Assembly: GCF_021397715.1 (NCBI RefSeq)
Contig: NZ_CP090207.1
Location: 992,001 to 1,056,000, forward strand
Length of the DNA: 64,000 nucleotides
From: Pantoea agglomerans
GTDB lineage: Bacteria > Pseudomonadota > Gammaproteobacteria > Enterobacterales > Enterobacteriaceae
Direction: 5' to 3'
Shown here piece after piece: positions 29,186 through 40,888 of this stretch. Made by a program: the position numbers and the translations under genes. The first letter of the stretch is position 1, and the number at the start of each line of letters is the position of its first letter. Below the pieces are notes generated by a model, which worked only from the letters and a program-made list of their open reading frames with translations, ran no database searches and was not told the DNA's origin.

Positions 29186-30265
29186 ATGCAAAAAGACGCG
29201 CTGAACAATGTGCATATCGCCGACGAACAGGTACTGATTACCCCGGAAGAGCTGAAAGCAAAATTTCCGCTGACCGCTGAGCAACAGGCTCAGGTTGCTG
29301 CCTCTCGTCAGACTATCTCCGACATCATTGCCGGCCGCGATCCGCGCCTGCTGGTGGTATGCGGACCTTGTTCAATCCACGATACCGAAGCGGCTCTGGA
29401 TTATGCTCGTCGTTTGCAAACCCTCTCTGAACAGTTGAAGGATCAGCTGTATCTCGTCATGCGCGTCTACTTTGAAAAACCCCGTACCACCGTCGGCTGG
29501 AAAGGGTTGATCAACGATCCCTACATGGATAACTCCTTCGATATGGAAGCGGGCCTGCATATTGCCCGTAAGCTGCTGGTGAATCTGGTTGAGATGGGGT
29601 TACCGCTGGCGACAGAAGCGCTGGACCCTAACAGCCCGCAGTACCTCGGCGATCTGTTCAGCTGGTCTGCCATCGGCGCACGCACCACCGAATCGCAGAC
29701 GCACCGTGAAATGGCCTCGGGTCTGTCAATGCCAGTGGGCTTCAAAAATGGCACCGACGGCAGTCTGGGTACCGCGATTAACGCGATGCGCGCGGCGTCA
29801 ATGCCACACCGCTTTGTTGGCATCAATCAGGCCGGGCAGGTTTGTCTGTTACAGACACAGGGAAACCCTGATGGGCACGTGATTCTGCGCGGAGGTAAAG
29901 CGCCTAACTACGGTCCGGAAGATGTTACGCAATGTGAAAAAGAGATGCTCAAGGCGGGACTGCGTCCAGCCTTAATGATAGATTGCAGCCATGGTAACTC
30001 TAATAAAGACTACCGCCGTCAGCCTGGCGTAGCGGAATCCGCTATTGCCCAGATCAAAGATGGAAACCGTTCAATTATTGGTTTGATGCTGGAAAGCCAC
30101 ATCAATGAAGGTAACCAGTCTTCTGAGCAGCCACGCAGTGAAATGAAGTATGGCGTTTCCGTCACCGATGCCTGCATCAACTGGGACGTCACCGAAACGT
30201 TGCTGCGTGAGATGCATCAGGATCTGCAGGGAGTGCTGTCGGCGCGTCTGTCACACGAGGTGTAA
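29186..30265 (+). CDS. aroF: DAHP synthase, tyrosine-sensitive type
   Basis: Condenses phosphoenolpyruvate and erythrose-4-phosphate in the first shikimate step. It has 359 residues (E. coli AroF 356) and follows AroF rather than AroG or AroH from its first residues ([11 protein letters not shown]). Conserved [41 protein letters not shown] and [15 protein letters not shown] are present. AAGGA precedes the ATG. It forms an operon with tyrA, 5 bases downstream, which supports the tyrosine-linked isozyme call. Confidence 0.97.
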   Translation: MQKDALNNVHIADEQVLITPEELKAKFPLTAEQQAQVAASRQTISDIIAGRDPRLLVVCGPCSIHDTEAALDYARRLQTLSEQLKDQLYLVMRVYFEKPRTTVGWKGLINDPYMDNSFDMEAGLHIARKLLVNLVEMGLPLATEALDPNSPQYLGDLFSWSAIGARTTESQTHREMASGLSMPVGFKNGTDGSLGTAINAMRAASMPHRFVGINQAGQVCLLQTQGNPDGHVILRGGKAPNYGPEDVTQCEKEMLKAGLRPALMIDCSHGNSNKDYRRQPGVAESAIAQIKDGNRSIIGLMLESHINEGNQSSEQPRSEMKYGVSVTDACINWDVTETLLREMHQDLQGVLSARLSHEV

Positions 30266-30270
30266 GAGCA

Positions 30271-31392
30271 ATGGTGGCTGAATTAAGCGCGTTACGCGAT
30301 CAAATTGATAGTGTCGATAAGGCGCTGCTCGACCTGCTGGCCAGACGGCTTGAACTGGTCGCCGAAGTAGGCGAAGTCAAGAGCCGTTATGGACTGCCGA
30401 TTTATGTCCCTGAGCGTGAGGCCTCAATGCTGGCCTCGCGCCGTAAAGAAGCTGAAGCGCTCGGCGTACCGCCGGACCTGATTGAGGATGTGCTGCGTCG
30501 GGTGATGCGCGAGTCCTATACCAGCGAGAACGACAAAGGCTTCAAAACGTTGTGTCCTGAACTGCGTCCGGTAGTGATTGTCGGCGGTAATGGGCAGATG
30601 GGGCGGCTGTTTGAGAAAATGCTGCGGCTGTCGGGCTATACGGTGAAAACGCTGGATAAAGAAGACTGGCCACAGGCGGAGAGTTTACTCAGCGATGCCG
30701 GTATGGTGATCATCAGCGTACCGATTCACTTAACCGAGCAGGTGATTGCCCAACTGCCGCCGCTGCCAGAGGATTGTATCCTGGTCGATCTGGCGTCAGT
30801 GAAGAACCGACCTTTGCAGGCGATGCTGGCGGCGCATAATGGTCCGGTGCTGGGCCTGCATCCGATGTTTGGTCCGGACAGCGGTAGCCTGGCAAAACAG
30901 GTGGTGGTCTGGTGTGATGGTCGTCAGCCTGAAGCGTATCAGTGGTTTCTGGAGCAGATTCAGGTCTGGGGCGCGCGCTTACACCGTATCAGTGCGGTTG
31001 AGCACGATCAGAATATGGCGTTCATCCAGGCATTACGTCACTTCGCGACCTTTGCTTACGGCCTGCATTTAGCGGAAGAGAACGTGAACCTCGATCAGCT
31101 GCTGGCGCTGTCGTCACCTATCTACCGGCTTGAGCTGGCGATGGTCGGACGATTATTTGCCCAGGACCCGCAGCTCTATGCTGACATTATCATGTCGTCA
31201 GAGAGCAACCTGGCGCTGATTAAGCGTTATTATCAGCGCTTCGGTGAGGCGATTGCCTTGCTGGAACAGGGGGATAAGCAGGCGTTTATCGCCAGCTTCA
31301 ACCGGGTCGAGCACTGGTTTGGCGATCACGCGAAACGCTTCCTGGTTGAAAGCCGTAGCTTATTGCGCTCGGCGAACGACAGTCGCCCTTAA
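30271..31392 (+). CDS. tyrA: Chorismate mutase/prephenate dehydrogenase TyrA
   Basis: Bifunctional enzyme converting chorismate to prephenate and then to 4-hydroxyphenylpyruvate for tyrosine. It has 373 residues, the usual length. The chorismate mutase domain occupies about residues 1-90 ([19 protein letters not shown]). A Rossmann NAD site VGGNGQMG follows near 105, and the catalytic histidine sits in [16 protein letters not shown] overlapping the end of aroF serves as its ribosome binding site, so the genes are coupled. Confidence 0.98.
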   Translation: MVAELSALRDQIDSVDKALLDLLARRLELVAEVGEVKSRYGLPIYVPEREASMLASRRKEAEALGVPPDLIEDVLRRVMRESYTSENDKGFKTLCPELRPVVIVGGNGQMGRLFEKMLRLSGYTVKTLDKEDWPQAESLLSDAGMVIISVPIHLTEQVIAQLPPLPEDCILVDLASVKNRPLQAMLAAHNGPVLGLHPMFGPDSGSLAKQVVVWCDGRQPEAYQWFLEQIQVWGARLHRISAVEHDQNMAFIQALRHFATFAYGLHLAEENVNLDQLLALSSPIYRLELAMVGRLFAQDPQLYADIIMSSESNLALIKRYYQRFGEAIALLEQGDKQAFIASFNRVEHWFGDHAKRFLVESRSLLRSANDSRP

Positions 31393-31415
31393 AACAGCAG
31401 CCGTCCAGAAACAAC

Positions 31416-31442
31416 AAGGCATCCCGCGGGATGCCTTTTTTG
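31416..31442. terminator. Bidirectional terminator between tyrA and pheA
   Basis: GGCATCCCGCGGGATGCC is a perfect palindrome flanked by AA and followed by TTTTTT. It lies between the converging tyrA and pheA genes and can serve both. Confidence 0.88.
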
Positions 31443-31443
31443 T

Positions 31444-32607
31444 CTACTCGCCCGGTTCCACCGGCACCACATTCTCACTGGGATAACAGCCCAGCACCTT
31501 CAGTGAACGGGTCATAGTCTGCAACTCCTGCAGCGCCTGCTGCATTCTTTCCGACTGCAGGTTGCCCTGAACATCAATATAAAACATCTCTTCCCAGGGA
31601 TTGCCGTTTATCGGACGCGACTCCAGCTTGCTCATGATCAGATTATGCTGGCGCAGCACCAGTAAGGCATCGACCAGCGCACCCGCCTGCTGACCGGTTG
31701 CCATGATCAGCGTCGTTTTGGCGGGTACCTGATCAGAAACCTCGATGGCTTTGCGGGCCAGCACAATAAAGCGGGTATGGTTTTGCTGCTGATTCGCCAG
31801 GTTGCGCTCCAGCACCTGTAGCTGATAGAGCTCGCCACCGGCTTCACTGCCCAGCGCCGCCACCTTCGGTGAGTTAAGCGCCGCCACTTTCTCCATGGCC
31901 GCTGCGGTGCTTTCGGTATATTCAATTTTCCAGTGCGGGAATCGGTTAATGAACTGGCTGCACTGCTGGAACGGCTGAGGATGGCTGTACACCGTCTCAA
32001 TCTGCGTCAGATCAGTCGGGCCATTGACCAGCACGCAGTGGTCAATGGGCAGCGTCATCTCCCCAACGATCGATAAGCTGGTCTGCTGCAGCAAATCGTA
32101 GACGTCATTGATTGAGCCAGAACTGGTGTTCTCTATAGGCATCACCGCGTAATCTGCCGCACCGTTCTCCACCTGCTTGATGATATCGTGGAACTTCAGG
32201 CAACCGCATTCAACCATGTTATCGAAATGACGGGCGGCATATTTACGCGCCGCCAGATGCGAATAAGAGCCCTTGGGACCGAGGAAGGCGATACGGGCCG
32301 CATGGGCATGAGGATGATTAAGATTTTTTTGCAACAGGGCTTGCTGGGTCAATACCGAGTCTTCAATCACCAGCTGAAATAACCGGGTGATGTAGTGCGC
32401 ATCCAGATTATGCGCTTTGCCCAGCACAATCAGGTTTTCCAGCAGCGCGCGCTCACGTTCAACATCGCGAATCGGGCGGTGGGTGGCCAGTTTGGCCTGC
32501 GCAACTTCCACTGCCAGCAGGCGGCGTTCCGCTAAAAGTGTCAGGAGTTTTTTATCAACTGCGCTGATTTTATCGCGTAGCGCCAGCAGTGGATTGTCGG
32601 GATTCAT
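31444..32607 (-). CDS. pheA: Chorismate mutase/prephenate dehydratase PheA
   Basis: Bifunctional enzyme making phenylpyruvate for phenylalanine. It has 387 residues (E. coli 386). Chorismate mutase covers about 1-95, the dehydratase domain starts at [12 protein letters not shown] and includes [10 protein letters not shown], and the ACT regulatory domain contains GALVDAL and [12 protein letters not shown], the phenylalanine feedback site. The ATG at 32607 with AGGTGAG upstream is chosen over an in-frame start at 32631, which lies in the attenuator tail. Expression is controlled by the pheL attenuator. Confidence 0.98.
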   Translation of the reverse strand: MNPDNPLLALRDKISAVDKKLLTLLAERRLLAVEVAQAKLATHRPIRDVERERALLENLIVLGKAHNLDAHYITRLFQLVIEDSVLTQQALLQKNLNHPHAHAARIAFLGPKGSYSHLAARKYAARHFDNMVECGCLKFHDIIKQVENGAADYAVMPIENTSSGSINDVYDLLQQTSLSIVGEMTLPIDHCVLVNGPTDLTQIETVYSHPQPFQQCSQFINRFPHWKIEYTESTAAAMEKVAALNSPKVAALGSEAGGELYQLQVLERNLANQQQNHTRFIVLARKAIEVSDQVPAKTTLIMATGQQAGALVDALLVLRQHNLIMSKLESRPINGNPWEEMFYIDVQGNLQSERMQQALQELQTMTRSLKVLGCYPSENVVPVEPGE

Positions 32608-32630
32608 AAGGCTCACCTGTAAGCTGTCCA

Positions 32631-32659
32631 ATAAAAAAGCCTCCCGGTTGGGAGGCTTT
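32631..32659 (-). terminator. pheA attenuator
   Basis: On the minus strand AAAGCCTCCC / GGGAGGCTTT with a 4-base loop is followed by a T run, between pheL and pheA. A competing stem is visible: CTTCGCTTTC inside pheL can pair with GAAAGCGAAG further down, so ribosome stalling at Phe codons would favour antitermination. Confidence 0.93.
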
Positions 32660-32705
32660 GTTGTTCGTCTTCGCTTTCGTTTTCACACGACGAATGGCCT
32701 CCCGT

Positions 32706-32753
32706 TCAGGGGAAGGTAAAAAAGAAAGCGAAGAAAAACAGGTCATGTTTCAT
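32706..32753 (-). CDS. pheL: pheA leader peptide PheL
   Basis: A 15-residue peptide, MKHDLFFFAFFFTFP, with seven phenylalanines. E. coli PheL differs only at residues 4-5. Translation speed through the Phe codons reports phenylalanyl-tRNA supply to the downstream attenuator. It is too short for standard gene prediction, but the combination of peptide, promoter and hairpin is unmistakable. Confidence 0.96.
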   Translation of the reverse strand: MKHDLFFFAFFFTFP

Positions 32754-32781
32754 AGGTATGTCCGTAAAGGGAGTGCTTTGA

Positions 32782-32810
32782 GAGTAACCGTACTGGTTAA
32801 AAGCTGTCAA
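32782..32810 (-). promoter_or_regulatory. pheLA promoter
   Basis: On the minus strand TTGACA (32805-32810), a 17-base spacer and TTACTC (32782-32787), 29 bases before pheL. The -35 directly abuts the T run of the raiA terminator. Confidence 0.85.
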
Positions 32811-32835
32811 TAAAAAACGCGCCCGCAGGCGCGTT
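32811..32835 (-). terminator. raiA terminator
   Basis: On the minus strand AACGCGCC / GGCGCGTT with a 4-base loop is followed by TTTTAT. It begins a few bases after the raiA stop and ends at the pheLA -35 element. Confidence 0.9.
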
Positions 32836-32841
32836 AACCAA

Positions 32842-33177
32842 TCAGGATTGTTCGTCGGCGGGGATGATGTCTTTGACGCTGGCACTGGCACGGCGCGCTT
32901 CCGATTTATGCTGTACTTTATTTAGCTGGCGCTCGAGCTTGGCGATCAGGTCATTGATAGCGGTGTACATATCTTCGTGTTTGGCACTGGCCACCAGCGT
33001 CCCGTTCGGCGTATTAATCGTGGCATCAGCCACAAATTCTTTGGGTTCTTTGGACAGGACAATATGGGGATTAATCAGGTCGGTTTGCCATTTTTCAAGC
33101 TTGGCGAGACGGTCTTCAACATGGCTGCGGATAGCTGCAGTGATTTCCATTTGTTTGCTGGTAATGTTCAGGATCAT
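32842..33177 (-). CDS. raiA: Ribosome-associated inhibitor RaiA (YfiA)
   Basis: Stationary-phase and cold-shock factor that binds the ribosomal A/P sites and keeps 70S particles inactive, competing with HPF/RMF dimerisation. It has 111 residues (E. coli 113). Conserved [37 protein letters not shown] and HEDMYTAIN are present. The ATG at 33177, with GAGAGG upstream, is preferred over a TTG one codon earlier. A CRP-like site and promoter lie just upstream. Confidence 0.97.
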   Translation of the reverse strand: MILNITSKQMEITAAIRSHVEDRLAKLEKWQTDLINPHIVLSKEPKEFVADATINTPNGTLVASAKHEDMYTAINDLIAKLERQLNKVQHKSEARRASASVKDIIPADEQS

Positions 33178-33215
33178 CAATCTTACCTCTCTGTCATTTC
33201 CGTCTTGGTAAGTCC

Positions 33216-33257
33216 AGCATAGCGCGATAAAGGGTTAATTGCGTGATTTTGATCACG
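33216..33257 (-). promoter_or_regulatory. raiA promoter with class II CRP-like site
   Basis: The palindrome CGTGATTTTGATCACG (33242-33257) matches the CRP pattern TGTGA-N6-TCACA at eight of ten positions. A -10-like TATGCT lies at 33216-33221 on the minus strand. The site centre falls about 40-41 bases before the inferred start of transcription, the class II position. Confidence 0.65.
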
Positions 33258-33401
33258 AAAAAATGTCACTTTTTGTCAAGCCAGACAATTTGTGAGAAAG
33301 GCAGAGAATGTGGCCGAAAAGCCTTGAAGCGAAGCGATTCTCGCGGCATTCTTGATGAGTTTACTTGCCGGCAAATTTCTATAACTGGCCAGCTAATAAG
33401 C

Positions 33402-33433
33402 AAAAAAAAGCAGCCCATTCAGGCTGCTTTTTT
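33402..33433. terminator. bamD terminator (bidirectional)
   Basis: AGCAGCC / GGCTGCT with a 6-base loop has A8 on one side and T7 on the other, so it works in both directions. It lies 23 bases after the bamD stop. Confidence 0.88.
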
Positions 33434-33455
33434 ATCGCCGACAATCAACAGACGA

Positions 33456-34187
33456 TCAGTGACTGTTCGCTGCAATGATTTTCGCCACTTTATCTGCTTC
33501 AGCGTTCAGCTGCAGATTCCGGTAAGCATTTTCCATCAACGGCAGCGCATCGTGTGTCGCCTGGGTATCCGGATAATCGCGCATCATGCCTTCTACCCGG
33601 TTAACAACCGCGACATAAGCCTCACGCTTAGTATAGAATTGCGCCACTGAGAGCTCATATTTGGCCAGACGATCTTTCAGGTAGACCAGACGTTTCTGAG
33701 CATCAGCCGCATACTGGCTGTTCGGGTAACCGCGCAGCAGCTGAGAGAAGTCGCGGAAAGCATCACGAGCGTGCGTCGGATCGCGGTCAGACCGATCGAT
33801 ACCAAAGAAGCCCTGCAGCGCCGAGTCATCCAGCGCCATATCCGTCAGACCTTTCATGTAGATGACATAGTCAATGTTCGGATGCGTCGGATTCAGGCGC
33901 ATAAAGCGGGCAATGGCAGCCTGCGCCAGGGGCAGATCGGCATTTTTATAGTACGCGTAGATTAAATCCAGCTGAACCTGCTGCGAATAAGGACCGAACG
34001 GATAACGATTATCCAGCGCTTCCAGTTGCTTAATCGCGGCTTTAAAGTTACCGTCCTGCAGCTTTTGCTGCGCTGTAGCATAAATTTCAGAAGGCGGGCT
34101 GTCCGGTACCGCGTCATTAGAGCCGGAACAACCCACAAGGGCCAGGCTCAGTGTGGCAGCAGCCACCAGATGTTTCATACGCGTCAT
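33456..34187 (-). CDS. bamD: Outer membrane assembly lipoprotein BamD
   Basis: Essential lipoprotein of the BAM complex that inserts beta-barrel proteins with BamA. It has 243 residues (E. coli 245). The signal peptide ends at lipobox LVGC (Cys20). Five TPR-like helical repeats follow, with [20 protein letters not shown] and [20 protein letters not shown] strongly conserved. It is divergent from rluD. Confidence 0.98.
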   Translation of the reverse strand: MTRMKHLVAAATLSLALVGCSGSNDAVPDSPPSEIYATAQQKLQDGNFKAAIKQLEALDNRYPFGPYSQQVQLDLIYAYYKNADLPLAQAAIARFMRLNPTHPNIDYVIYMKGLTDMALDDSALQGFFGIDRSDRDPTHARDAFRDFSQLLRGYPNSQYAADAQKRLVYLKDRLAKYELSVAQFYTKREAYVAVVNRVEGMMRDYPDTQATHDALPLMENAYRNLQLNAEADKVAKIIAANSH

Positions 34188-34317
34188 GACGAAGTGATTA
34201 TCCTCAAAATGTTATGGCGGAAGCTGTCCGTATAGCTCCCGGTAATGACCAGGTACGATAGCACATTATATTAAACGGCATCGCCGTGAAAACCCAACGT
34301 TAACGAAGAAGCTGTAT

Positions 34318-35295
34318 ATGGCACAACAAGTTCAACTCACCGCAACGGTATCCGAATCACAACTCGGACAACGCTTAGATCAATCTTTGGCGGAATTGTT
34401 CCCTGATTATTCACGTTCTCGCATAAAAGAATGGATCCTCGATCGTCGCGTCACCGTAAACGGCGTCATGGTTGATACACCGAAAGAAAAAGTGTTGGGC
34501 GGCGAGCTGGTCGCCATTAACGCTGAGATCGAAGAAGAGCAGCGCTGGGAACCGCAGGCTCTGCCACTCGACATCGTTTATGAAGATGAAGACATTATTG
34601 TCATCAACAAGCCGCGTGACTTTGTCGTTCATCCCGGCGCTGGTAATCCGGACGGTACCGTATTAAATGCCTTACTTCACCACTATCCGGCAATTATGGA
34701 TGTGCCGCGCGCCGGCATCGTTCACCGCCTGGATAAAGATACCACCGGTTTAATGGTGGTGGCGAAGACCGTACCGGCTCAGACGCACCTGGTGGAATCG
34801 CTGCAGAGGCGTGAGATCACCCGTGAATATGAAGCGGTAGCGATTGGCAACATGACGGCGGGCGGCACGGTTGATGAACCTATCAGCCGCCACTCGACCA
34901 AGCGTACCCACATGGCGGTGCACCCAATGGGTAAACCGGCGGTGACGCATTACCGCATCATGGAGCATTTCCGCGCGCACACCCGTCTGCGTCTGCGTCT
35001 GGAAACCGGTCGTACTCACCAGATCCGTGTGCATATGTCGCACATCAACCATCCGCTGGTGGGTGATCCGCTTTACGGCGGTCGCCCACGTCCGCCGAAA
35101 GGCGCATCGGATGCGTTCATTGCGACCCTGCGTGGTTTCGATCGTCAGGCGCTGCACGCCACCATGTTGCGTCTGTATCATCCCATCAGCGGGATCGAGA
35201 TGGAATTTCATGCAGCCATTCCGCAGGATATGGTCGATCTGATTGCAGCGCTGAAGGCGGATACTGAGGCCTTCAAGGACCAGATGGACTGGTGA
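34318..35295 (+). CDS. rluD: 23S rRNA pseudouridine synthase RluD
   Basis: Makes pseudouridines 1911, 1915 and 1917 in helix 69 of 23S rRNA. It has 325 residues. An N-terminal S4 RNA-binding domain (about 17-75) precedes the catalytic domain, whose aspartate is in HRLDKDTTGL, with GRTHQIRVHM later. The stop overlaps the start region of pgeF, so the pair is an operon. Confidence 0.97.
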   Translation: MAQQVQLTATVSESQLGQRLDQSLAELFPDYSRSRIKEWILDRRVTVNGVMVDTPKEKVLGGELVAINAEIEEEQRWEPQALPLDIVYEDEDIIVINKPRDFVVHPGAGNPDGTVLNALLHHYPAIMDVPRAGIVHRLDKDTTGLMVVAKTVPAQTHLVESLQRREITREYEAVAIGNMTAGGTVDEPISRHSTKRTHMAVHPMGKPAVTHYRIMEHFRAHTRLRLRLETGRTHQIRVHMSHINHPLVGDPLYGGRPRPPKGASDAFIATLRGFDRQALHATMLRLYHPISGIEMEFHAAIPQDMVDLIAALKADTEAFKDQMDW

Positions 35296-36023
35296 TGCAG
35301 ATGATTATTCCTCAATGGCCGGCCCCGGCGCGCGTCCGGGCTTGCTCGACGCAGCGGCAGGGTGGCGTCAGCCTGGCGCCTTGGGATGCACTTAATCTCG
35401 GCGGGCATGTGGGGGATAAGCCAGAGCACGTTGCACAGAACCGGCAACGCCTGGTTGAACAGGCGGGTCTGCCGGCGATGCCGCAATGGCTGGAGCAGGT
35501 GCATGCCACCGATGTGGCGCGTCTGACATCGAATGGCACGCTGCCGCTGCGTGCTGATGCCTGTATTACCTCGGAGAGTGGCGTGGTCTGTGCAGTCATG
35601 ACGGCTGACTGTCTGCCGGTGCTGTTCTGTTCAGCAGACGGTAACGAGGTTGCTGCAGCACATGCTGGCTGGCGCGGGCTCTGTGCCGGAGTACTGGAAA
35701 ATACCCTGGCGCAGTTCCGATCGCCGCCGCACCAGATTCACGCCTGGCTGGGACCGGCGATTGGGCCGGATGCGTTTGAGGTCGGTGCGGAGGTGCGTCA
35801 TGCGTTTATGGCACAGGACCCGCGCGCGGCAGAGGCATTTCGTCCTTCAGGTGAGAAGTTTTATGCCGATATCGGGCAACTGGCGCGTCTTCGTCTGCGG
35901 GCCGCAGGCGTACAATCCATCACTGCTGACAGCCGTTGCACCTTCACGGAAGGCGACGATTTCTTCTCTTTCCGCCGCGATGGGATCACCGGGCGTATGG
36001 CAACTTTGATCTGGCTGTTATAA
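35295..36023 (+). CDS. pgeF: Polyphenol oxidase/purine nucleoside hydrolase-like PgeF (YfiH)
   Basis: Member of the YfiH/LACC1 family; E. coli PgeF edits UDP-MurNAc-L-Ser in peptidoglycan synthesis, and relatives act on purine nucleosides. It has 242 residues from the ATG at 35295, which overlaps the rluD stop (TGATG); a GTG one codon earlier is possible. The metal-binding residues are visible in LEQVHATD, TADCLPVLF and AHAGWRG. Coupled to rluD as in E. coli. Confidence 0.94.
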   Translation: MQMIIPQWPAPARVRACSTQRQGGVSLAPWDALNLGGHVGDKPEHVAQNRQRLVEQAGLPAMPQWLEQVHATDVARLTSNGTLPLRADACITSESGVVCAVMTADCLPVLFCSADGNEVAAAHAGWRGLCAGVLENTLAQFRSPPHQIHAWLGPAIGPDAFEVGAEVRHAFMAQDPRAAEAFRPSGEKFYADIGQLARLRLRAAGVQSITADSRCTFTEGDDFFSFRRDGITGRMATLIWLL

Positions 36024-36082
36024 CCTTACGCCATAAGACGGTCCAGTTAGCGTGTTTTTTACTCAAATCTCAGGTCATTAAC

Positions 36083-36111
36083 CTTGAAATTTTGAGGGAT
36101 GACCTCATTTA
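36083..36111 (+). promoter_or_regulatory. Sigma-32 heat-shock promoter of clpB
   Basis: CTTGAAA (36083-36089), a 13-base spacer and CCTCATTTA (36103-36111) match the sigma-32 consensus, and the intervening TGAGGGATGA is shared with the E. coli clpB promoter. Confidence 0.88.
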
Positions 36112-36148
36112 ATCTCCAGTAGCATTTTGACCTGTAATGGGAGGAATT

Positions 36149-38722
36149 ATGCGTCTGGATCGTCTTACTAATAAATTCCAACTGGCTCTCGCCGACGCGC
36201 AGTCCCTGGCTCTGGGACACGACAACCAATTCATTGAACCTCTGCACCTGATGAGCGCACTGCTGAAACAGGAAGGCGGATCGGTTTCACCTTTACTGAC
36301 GTCTGCGGGTATCGACGTGGCCTCTTTGCGCACTCAGGTTGAGCAGGCTATCGATCGTCTGCCGCAGGTGGAAGGCAGCGAAGGGGATGTGCAGCCTTCA
36401 TCAGACCTGGTTCGGGTATTGAACCTGTGCGACAAACTGGCGCAGAAGCGCAACGACAACTTTATATCATCCGAATTATTTGTTCTGGCGGCCCTCGATT
36501 CACGGGGTTCTCTGGCCGATCTGCTGAAAGCGGCAGGGGCAACCAGTGAAAAACTCACCAAGGCTATTGAACAAATGCGTGGAGGGGACAGCGTGAACGA
36601 TCAGGGGGCTGAAGATCAGCGCCAGGCATTAAAAAAATACACCATCGATCTGACTGAGCGTGCTGAAAAGGGCAAGCTCGACCCGGTGATTGGCCGTGAC
36701 GAAGAGATTCGTCGCACCATTCAGGTTCTGCAGCGCCGGACCAAAAACAACCCGGTACTGATTGGTGAGCCTGGCGTGGGTAAAACCGCCATCGTTGAAG
36801 GACTGGCGCAGCGCATTATTAATGGCGAAGTGCCTGAAGGTCTGAAAGGGCGTCGGGTACTGGCGCTGGATATGGGTGCGCTGGTGGCCGGTGCAAAATA
36901 TCGCGGTGAGTTTGAAGAGCGTCTGAAAGGCGTACTGAATGATCTGTCGAAACAGGAAGGCAACGTCATTCTGTTTATCGACGAACTGCACACGATGGTC
37001 GGTGCCGGTAAAGCGGACGGCGCGATGGATGCAGGTAACATGCTCAAGCCAGCACTGGCACGCGGTGAACTGCACTGTGTGGGTGCCACCACGCTCGACG
37101 AATACCGTCAGTACATTGAAAAAGATGCGGCACTGGAGCGGCGTTTCCAGAAGGTCTACGTGGCTGAACCCACAGTGGAAGATACCATCGCCATCCTGCG
37201 TGGTCTGAAAGAGCGTTATGAACTGCATCACCATGTGCAGATTACTGACCCGGCCATTGTGGCGGCAGCGACCTTGTCGCATCGCTATATTGCCGATCGT
37301 CAGTTGCCAGACAAAGCGATTGACCTGATAGATGAGGCGGCTTCCAGCATTCGTATGCAGATTGACTCGAAGCCGGAAGCGCTTGATCGGCTGGAGCGCC
37401 GGATTATCCAGCTTAAACTGGAGCAGCAGGCGCTGAAGAAAGAGGCGGACGACGCCAGCATTAAGCGTCTTGAGATGCTGGAAAGCGAACTCGACCAGAA
37501 AGAGCGTGAATACGCCGAACTGGAAGATGAGTGGAAAACGGAGAAAGCCTCGCTGTCCGGAACACAAAATATTAAAGCCGAGCTGGAACAGGCGCGTCTG
37601 AATTTAGAGCAGGCACGTCGCCTGGGCGATCTCGCCCGGATGTCTGAGTTGCAATACGGTAAAATTCCGGCGCTGGAAAAACAGCTGGCTGCAGCCACGC
37701 AGGCGGAAGGCAAAACCATGAAGTTACTACGTAACCGTGTAACCGACGTGGAGATTGCCGACGTGCTGGCGCGCTGGACCGGTATTCCGGTAGCACGCAT
37801 GATGGAAGGTGAGCGCGATAAACTGCTGCGTATGGAGCAGGATCTGCATGGCCGGGTGATTGGACAGGATGAAGCGGTTGAGGCGGTATCGAATGCGATT
37901 CGTCGTAGCCGAGCAGGTTTGTCAGATCCCAACCGTCCCATCGGTTCGTTCCTGTTCCTGGGACCAACCGGTGTGGGTAAGACCGAGCTCTGTAAGTCGC
38001 TGGCTAACTTCCTGTTCGACAGCGACGACGCGATGGTGCGTATCGATATGTCGGAGTTTATGGAGAAACACTCGGTCTCACGACTGGTGGGTGCACCTCC
38101 GGGTTATGTCGGATATGAAGAGGGCGGTTATCTGACCGAAGCCGTTCGTCGCCGTCCTTATTCAGTGATCCTGCTGGATGAGGTAGAGAAAGCGCATCCG
38201 GATGTTTTCAACATCCTGCTGCAGGTGCTGGATGATGGACGTCTGACGGATGGTCAGGGCCGTACGGTCGACTTCCGTAATACCGTGGTCATCATGACCT
38301 CTAACCTGGGATCGGATTTGATTCAGGAACGGTTTGGCGATCTGAACTATGCCGAGATGAAAGAGATTGTCATGGGCGTGGTCGGGCATCATTTCCGTCC
38401 TGAGTTTGTTAACCGTATCGATGAGGTGGTGGTGTTCCATCCGCTGGCAGAGAAACACATCGCGTCGATTGCCCAGATTCAGCTGCAGCGGTTGTACAAA
38501 CGTCTGGAGGATCGCGGCTATCAGTTGCATATCTCCGACGCTGCGATCAAGTTGCTGGGTGAGAACGGTTATGATCCGGTGTATGGCGCGCGGCCGCTGA
38601 AACGTGCGATACAGCAGCAGATCGAGAACCCACTGGCACAGCAGATTCTCTCTGGCACGCTGGTCCCGGGCAAAACCATCGAAATGGATGTGGAAAACGA
38701 CGTCATTACCGCGCATCAGTAA
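36149..38722 (+). CDS. clpB: ATP-dependent disaggregase ClpB
   Basis: Hexameric AAA+ chaperone that, with DnaK, extracts and refolds aggregated proteins after heat shock. It has 857 residues, identical in length to E. coli. The N domain (1-145) is followed by AAA-1 with GEPGVGKTA, a coiled-coil middle domain (about 410-525) and AAA-2 with [16 protein letters not shown] precedes the ATG at 36149. An internal GTG start is preserved (see separate entry). Sigma-32 promoter upstream, strong terminator downstream. Confidence 0.99.
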   Translation: MRLDRLTNKFQLALADAQSLALGHDNQFIEPLHLMSALLKQEGGSVSPLLTSAGIDVASLRTQVEQAIDRLPQVEGSEGDVQPSSDLVRVLNLCDKLAQKRNDNFISSELFVLAALDSRGSLADLLKAAGATSEKLTKAIEQMRGGDSVNDQGAEDQRQALKKYTIDLTERAEKGKLDPVIGRDEEIRRTIQVLQRRTKNNPVLIGEPGVGKTAIVEGLAQRIINGEVPEGLKGRRVLALDMGALVAGAKYRGEFEERLKGVLNDLSKQEGNVILFIDELHTMVGAGKADGAMDAGNMLKPALARGELHCVGATTLDEYRQYIEKDAALERRFQKVYVAEPTVEDTIAILRGLKERYELHHHVQITDPAIVAAATLSHRYIADRQLPDKAIDLIDEAASSIRMQIDSKPEALDRLERRIIQLKLEQQALKKEADDASIKRLEMLESELDQKEREYAELEDEWKTEKASLSGTQNIKAELEQARLNLEQARRLGDLARMSELQYGKIPALEKQLAAATQAEGKTMKLLRNRVTDVEIADVLARWTGIPVARMMEGERDKLLRMEQDLHGRVIGQDEAVEAVSNAIRRSRAGLSDPNRPIGSFLFLGPTGVGKTELCKSLANFLFDSDDAMVRIDMSEFMEKHSVSRLVGAPPGYVGYEEGGYLTEAVRRRPYSVILLDEVEKAHPDVFNILLQVLDDGRLTDGQGRTVDFRNTVVIMTSNLGSDLIQERFGDLNYAEMKEIVMGVVGHHFRPEFVNRIDEVVVFHPLAEKHIASIAQIQLQRLYKRLEDRGYQLHISDAAIKLLGENGYDPVYGARPLKRAIQQQIENPLAQQILSGTLVPGKTIEMDVENDVITAHQ
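36581..36595 (+). promoter_or_regulatory. Internal translation start of short ClpB
   Basis: GGAGGGG followed after 5 bases by GTG (36593-36595) encodes Val149. E. coli makes an 80-kDa ClpB lacking the N domain from the equivalent Val149 GTG; both the ribosome binding site and the codon are kept here. Confidence 0.75.
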
Positions 38723-38735
38723 TGCAGCGAGAACA

Positions 38736-38762
38736 AAAACGGGCCTCTGGCCCGTTTTTTTT
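38736..38762 (+). terminator. clpB terminator
   Basis: AAAACGGGCC / GGCCCGTTTT with a 3-base loop followed by TTTT, 14 bases after the stop. Confidence 0.93.
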
Positions 38763-38843
38763 GCCTTTCAGCGGCTGTTTTGCTGGTTTCCTGGTCATAT
38801 TGCACATAAAGTGAACGGTCAGTTAAAAAGTTGAAATTAGCAC

Positions 38844-38871
38844 TTGTCAGTCTCCGGGAACTGCCTATAAT
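38844..38871 (+). promoter_or_regulatory. rRNA operon promoter P1
   Basis: TTGTCA (38844-38849), a 16-base spacer and TATAAT (38866-38871), then the GC-rich GCGCCTCC discriminator typical of rrn P1. The AT-rich stretch just upstream fits an UP element. Confidence 0.88.
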
Positions 38872-38963
38872 GCGCCTCCACTGACACGGAACACCGGCTT
38901 ACGGAGTAACGGGTCAGCAGGCACAGGAGACTGCGCCGCCGGAGAAAACTTCTCAAAAAGAAG

Positions 38964-38991
38964 TTGACTCTGAAGGAGGAAAGCGTAATAT
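38964..38991 (+). promoter_or_regulatory. rRNA operon promoter P2
   Basis: TTGACT (38964-38969), a 16-base spacer and TAATAT (38986-38991), about 120 bases after P1, the usual rrn arrangement. Confidence 0.85.
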
Positions 38992-39030
38992 ACGCCACCT
39001 CGCGACAGGAAGCTAACGCACTGTTCGCAC

Positions 39031-39042
39031 TGCTCTTTAACA
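39031..39042 (+). promoter_or_regulatory. rrn boxA antitermination site (leader)
   Basis: TGCTCTTTAACA matches the Nus-factor boxA exactly. It lies in the leader between P2 and 16S. Confidence 0.93.
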
Positions 39043-39195
39043 ATTTATCAGACAATCTGTGTGGGCACTCGCAGGATTGATATCAGCGTCTCCGGACGTT
39101 AAAAAATATCAAGTCTCACGAGTGAACACATAATGAAATTCATTATGACGTTTTACAGATGAGCACCGCTTAACTTGTTTAAGCAAATCAAACTT

Positions 39196-40737
<1,542 letters not shown>

Positions 40738-40811
40738 CCTGAAGATACCTTCCCGCGCAGTGTCCACACAGATTGTCTGATAGAAAAGTAACGAGCAGAA
40801 AAAACCTCTAC

Positions 40812-40888
<77 letters not shown>

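Noticed and set aside
36629..37567. 312-codon open frame antisense to clpB
   Set aside because: Fully contained in clpB AAA-1 and the coiled coil, with composition typical of a reverse-strand shadow and no promoter or start signal.
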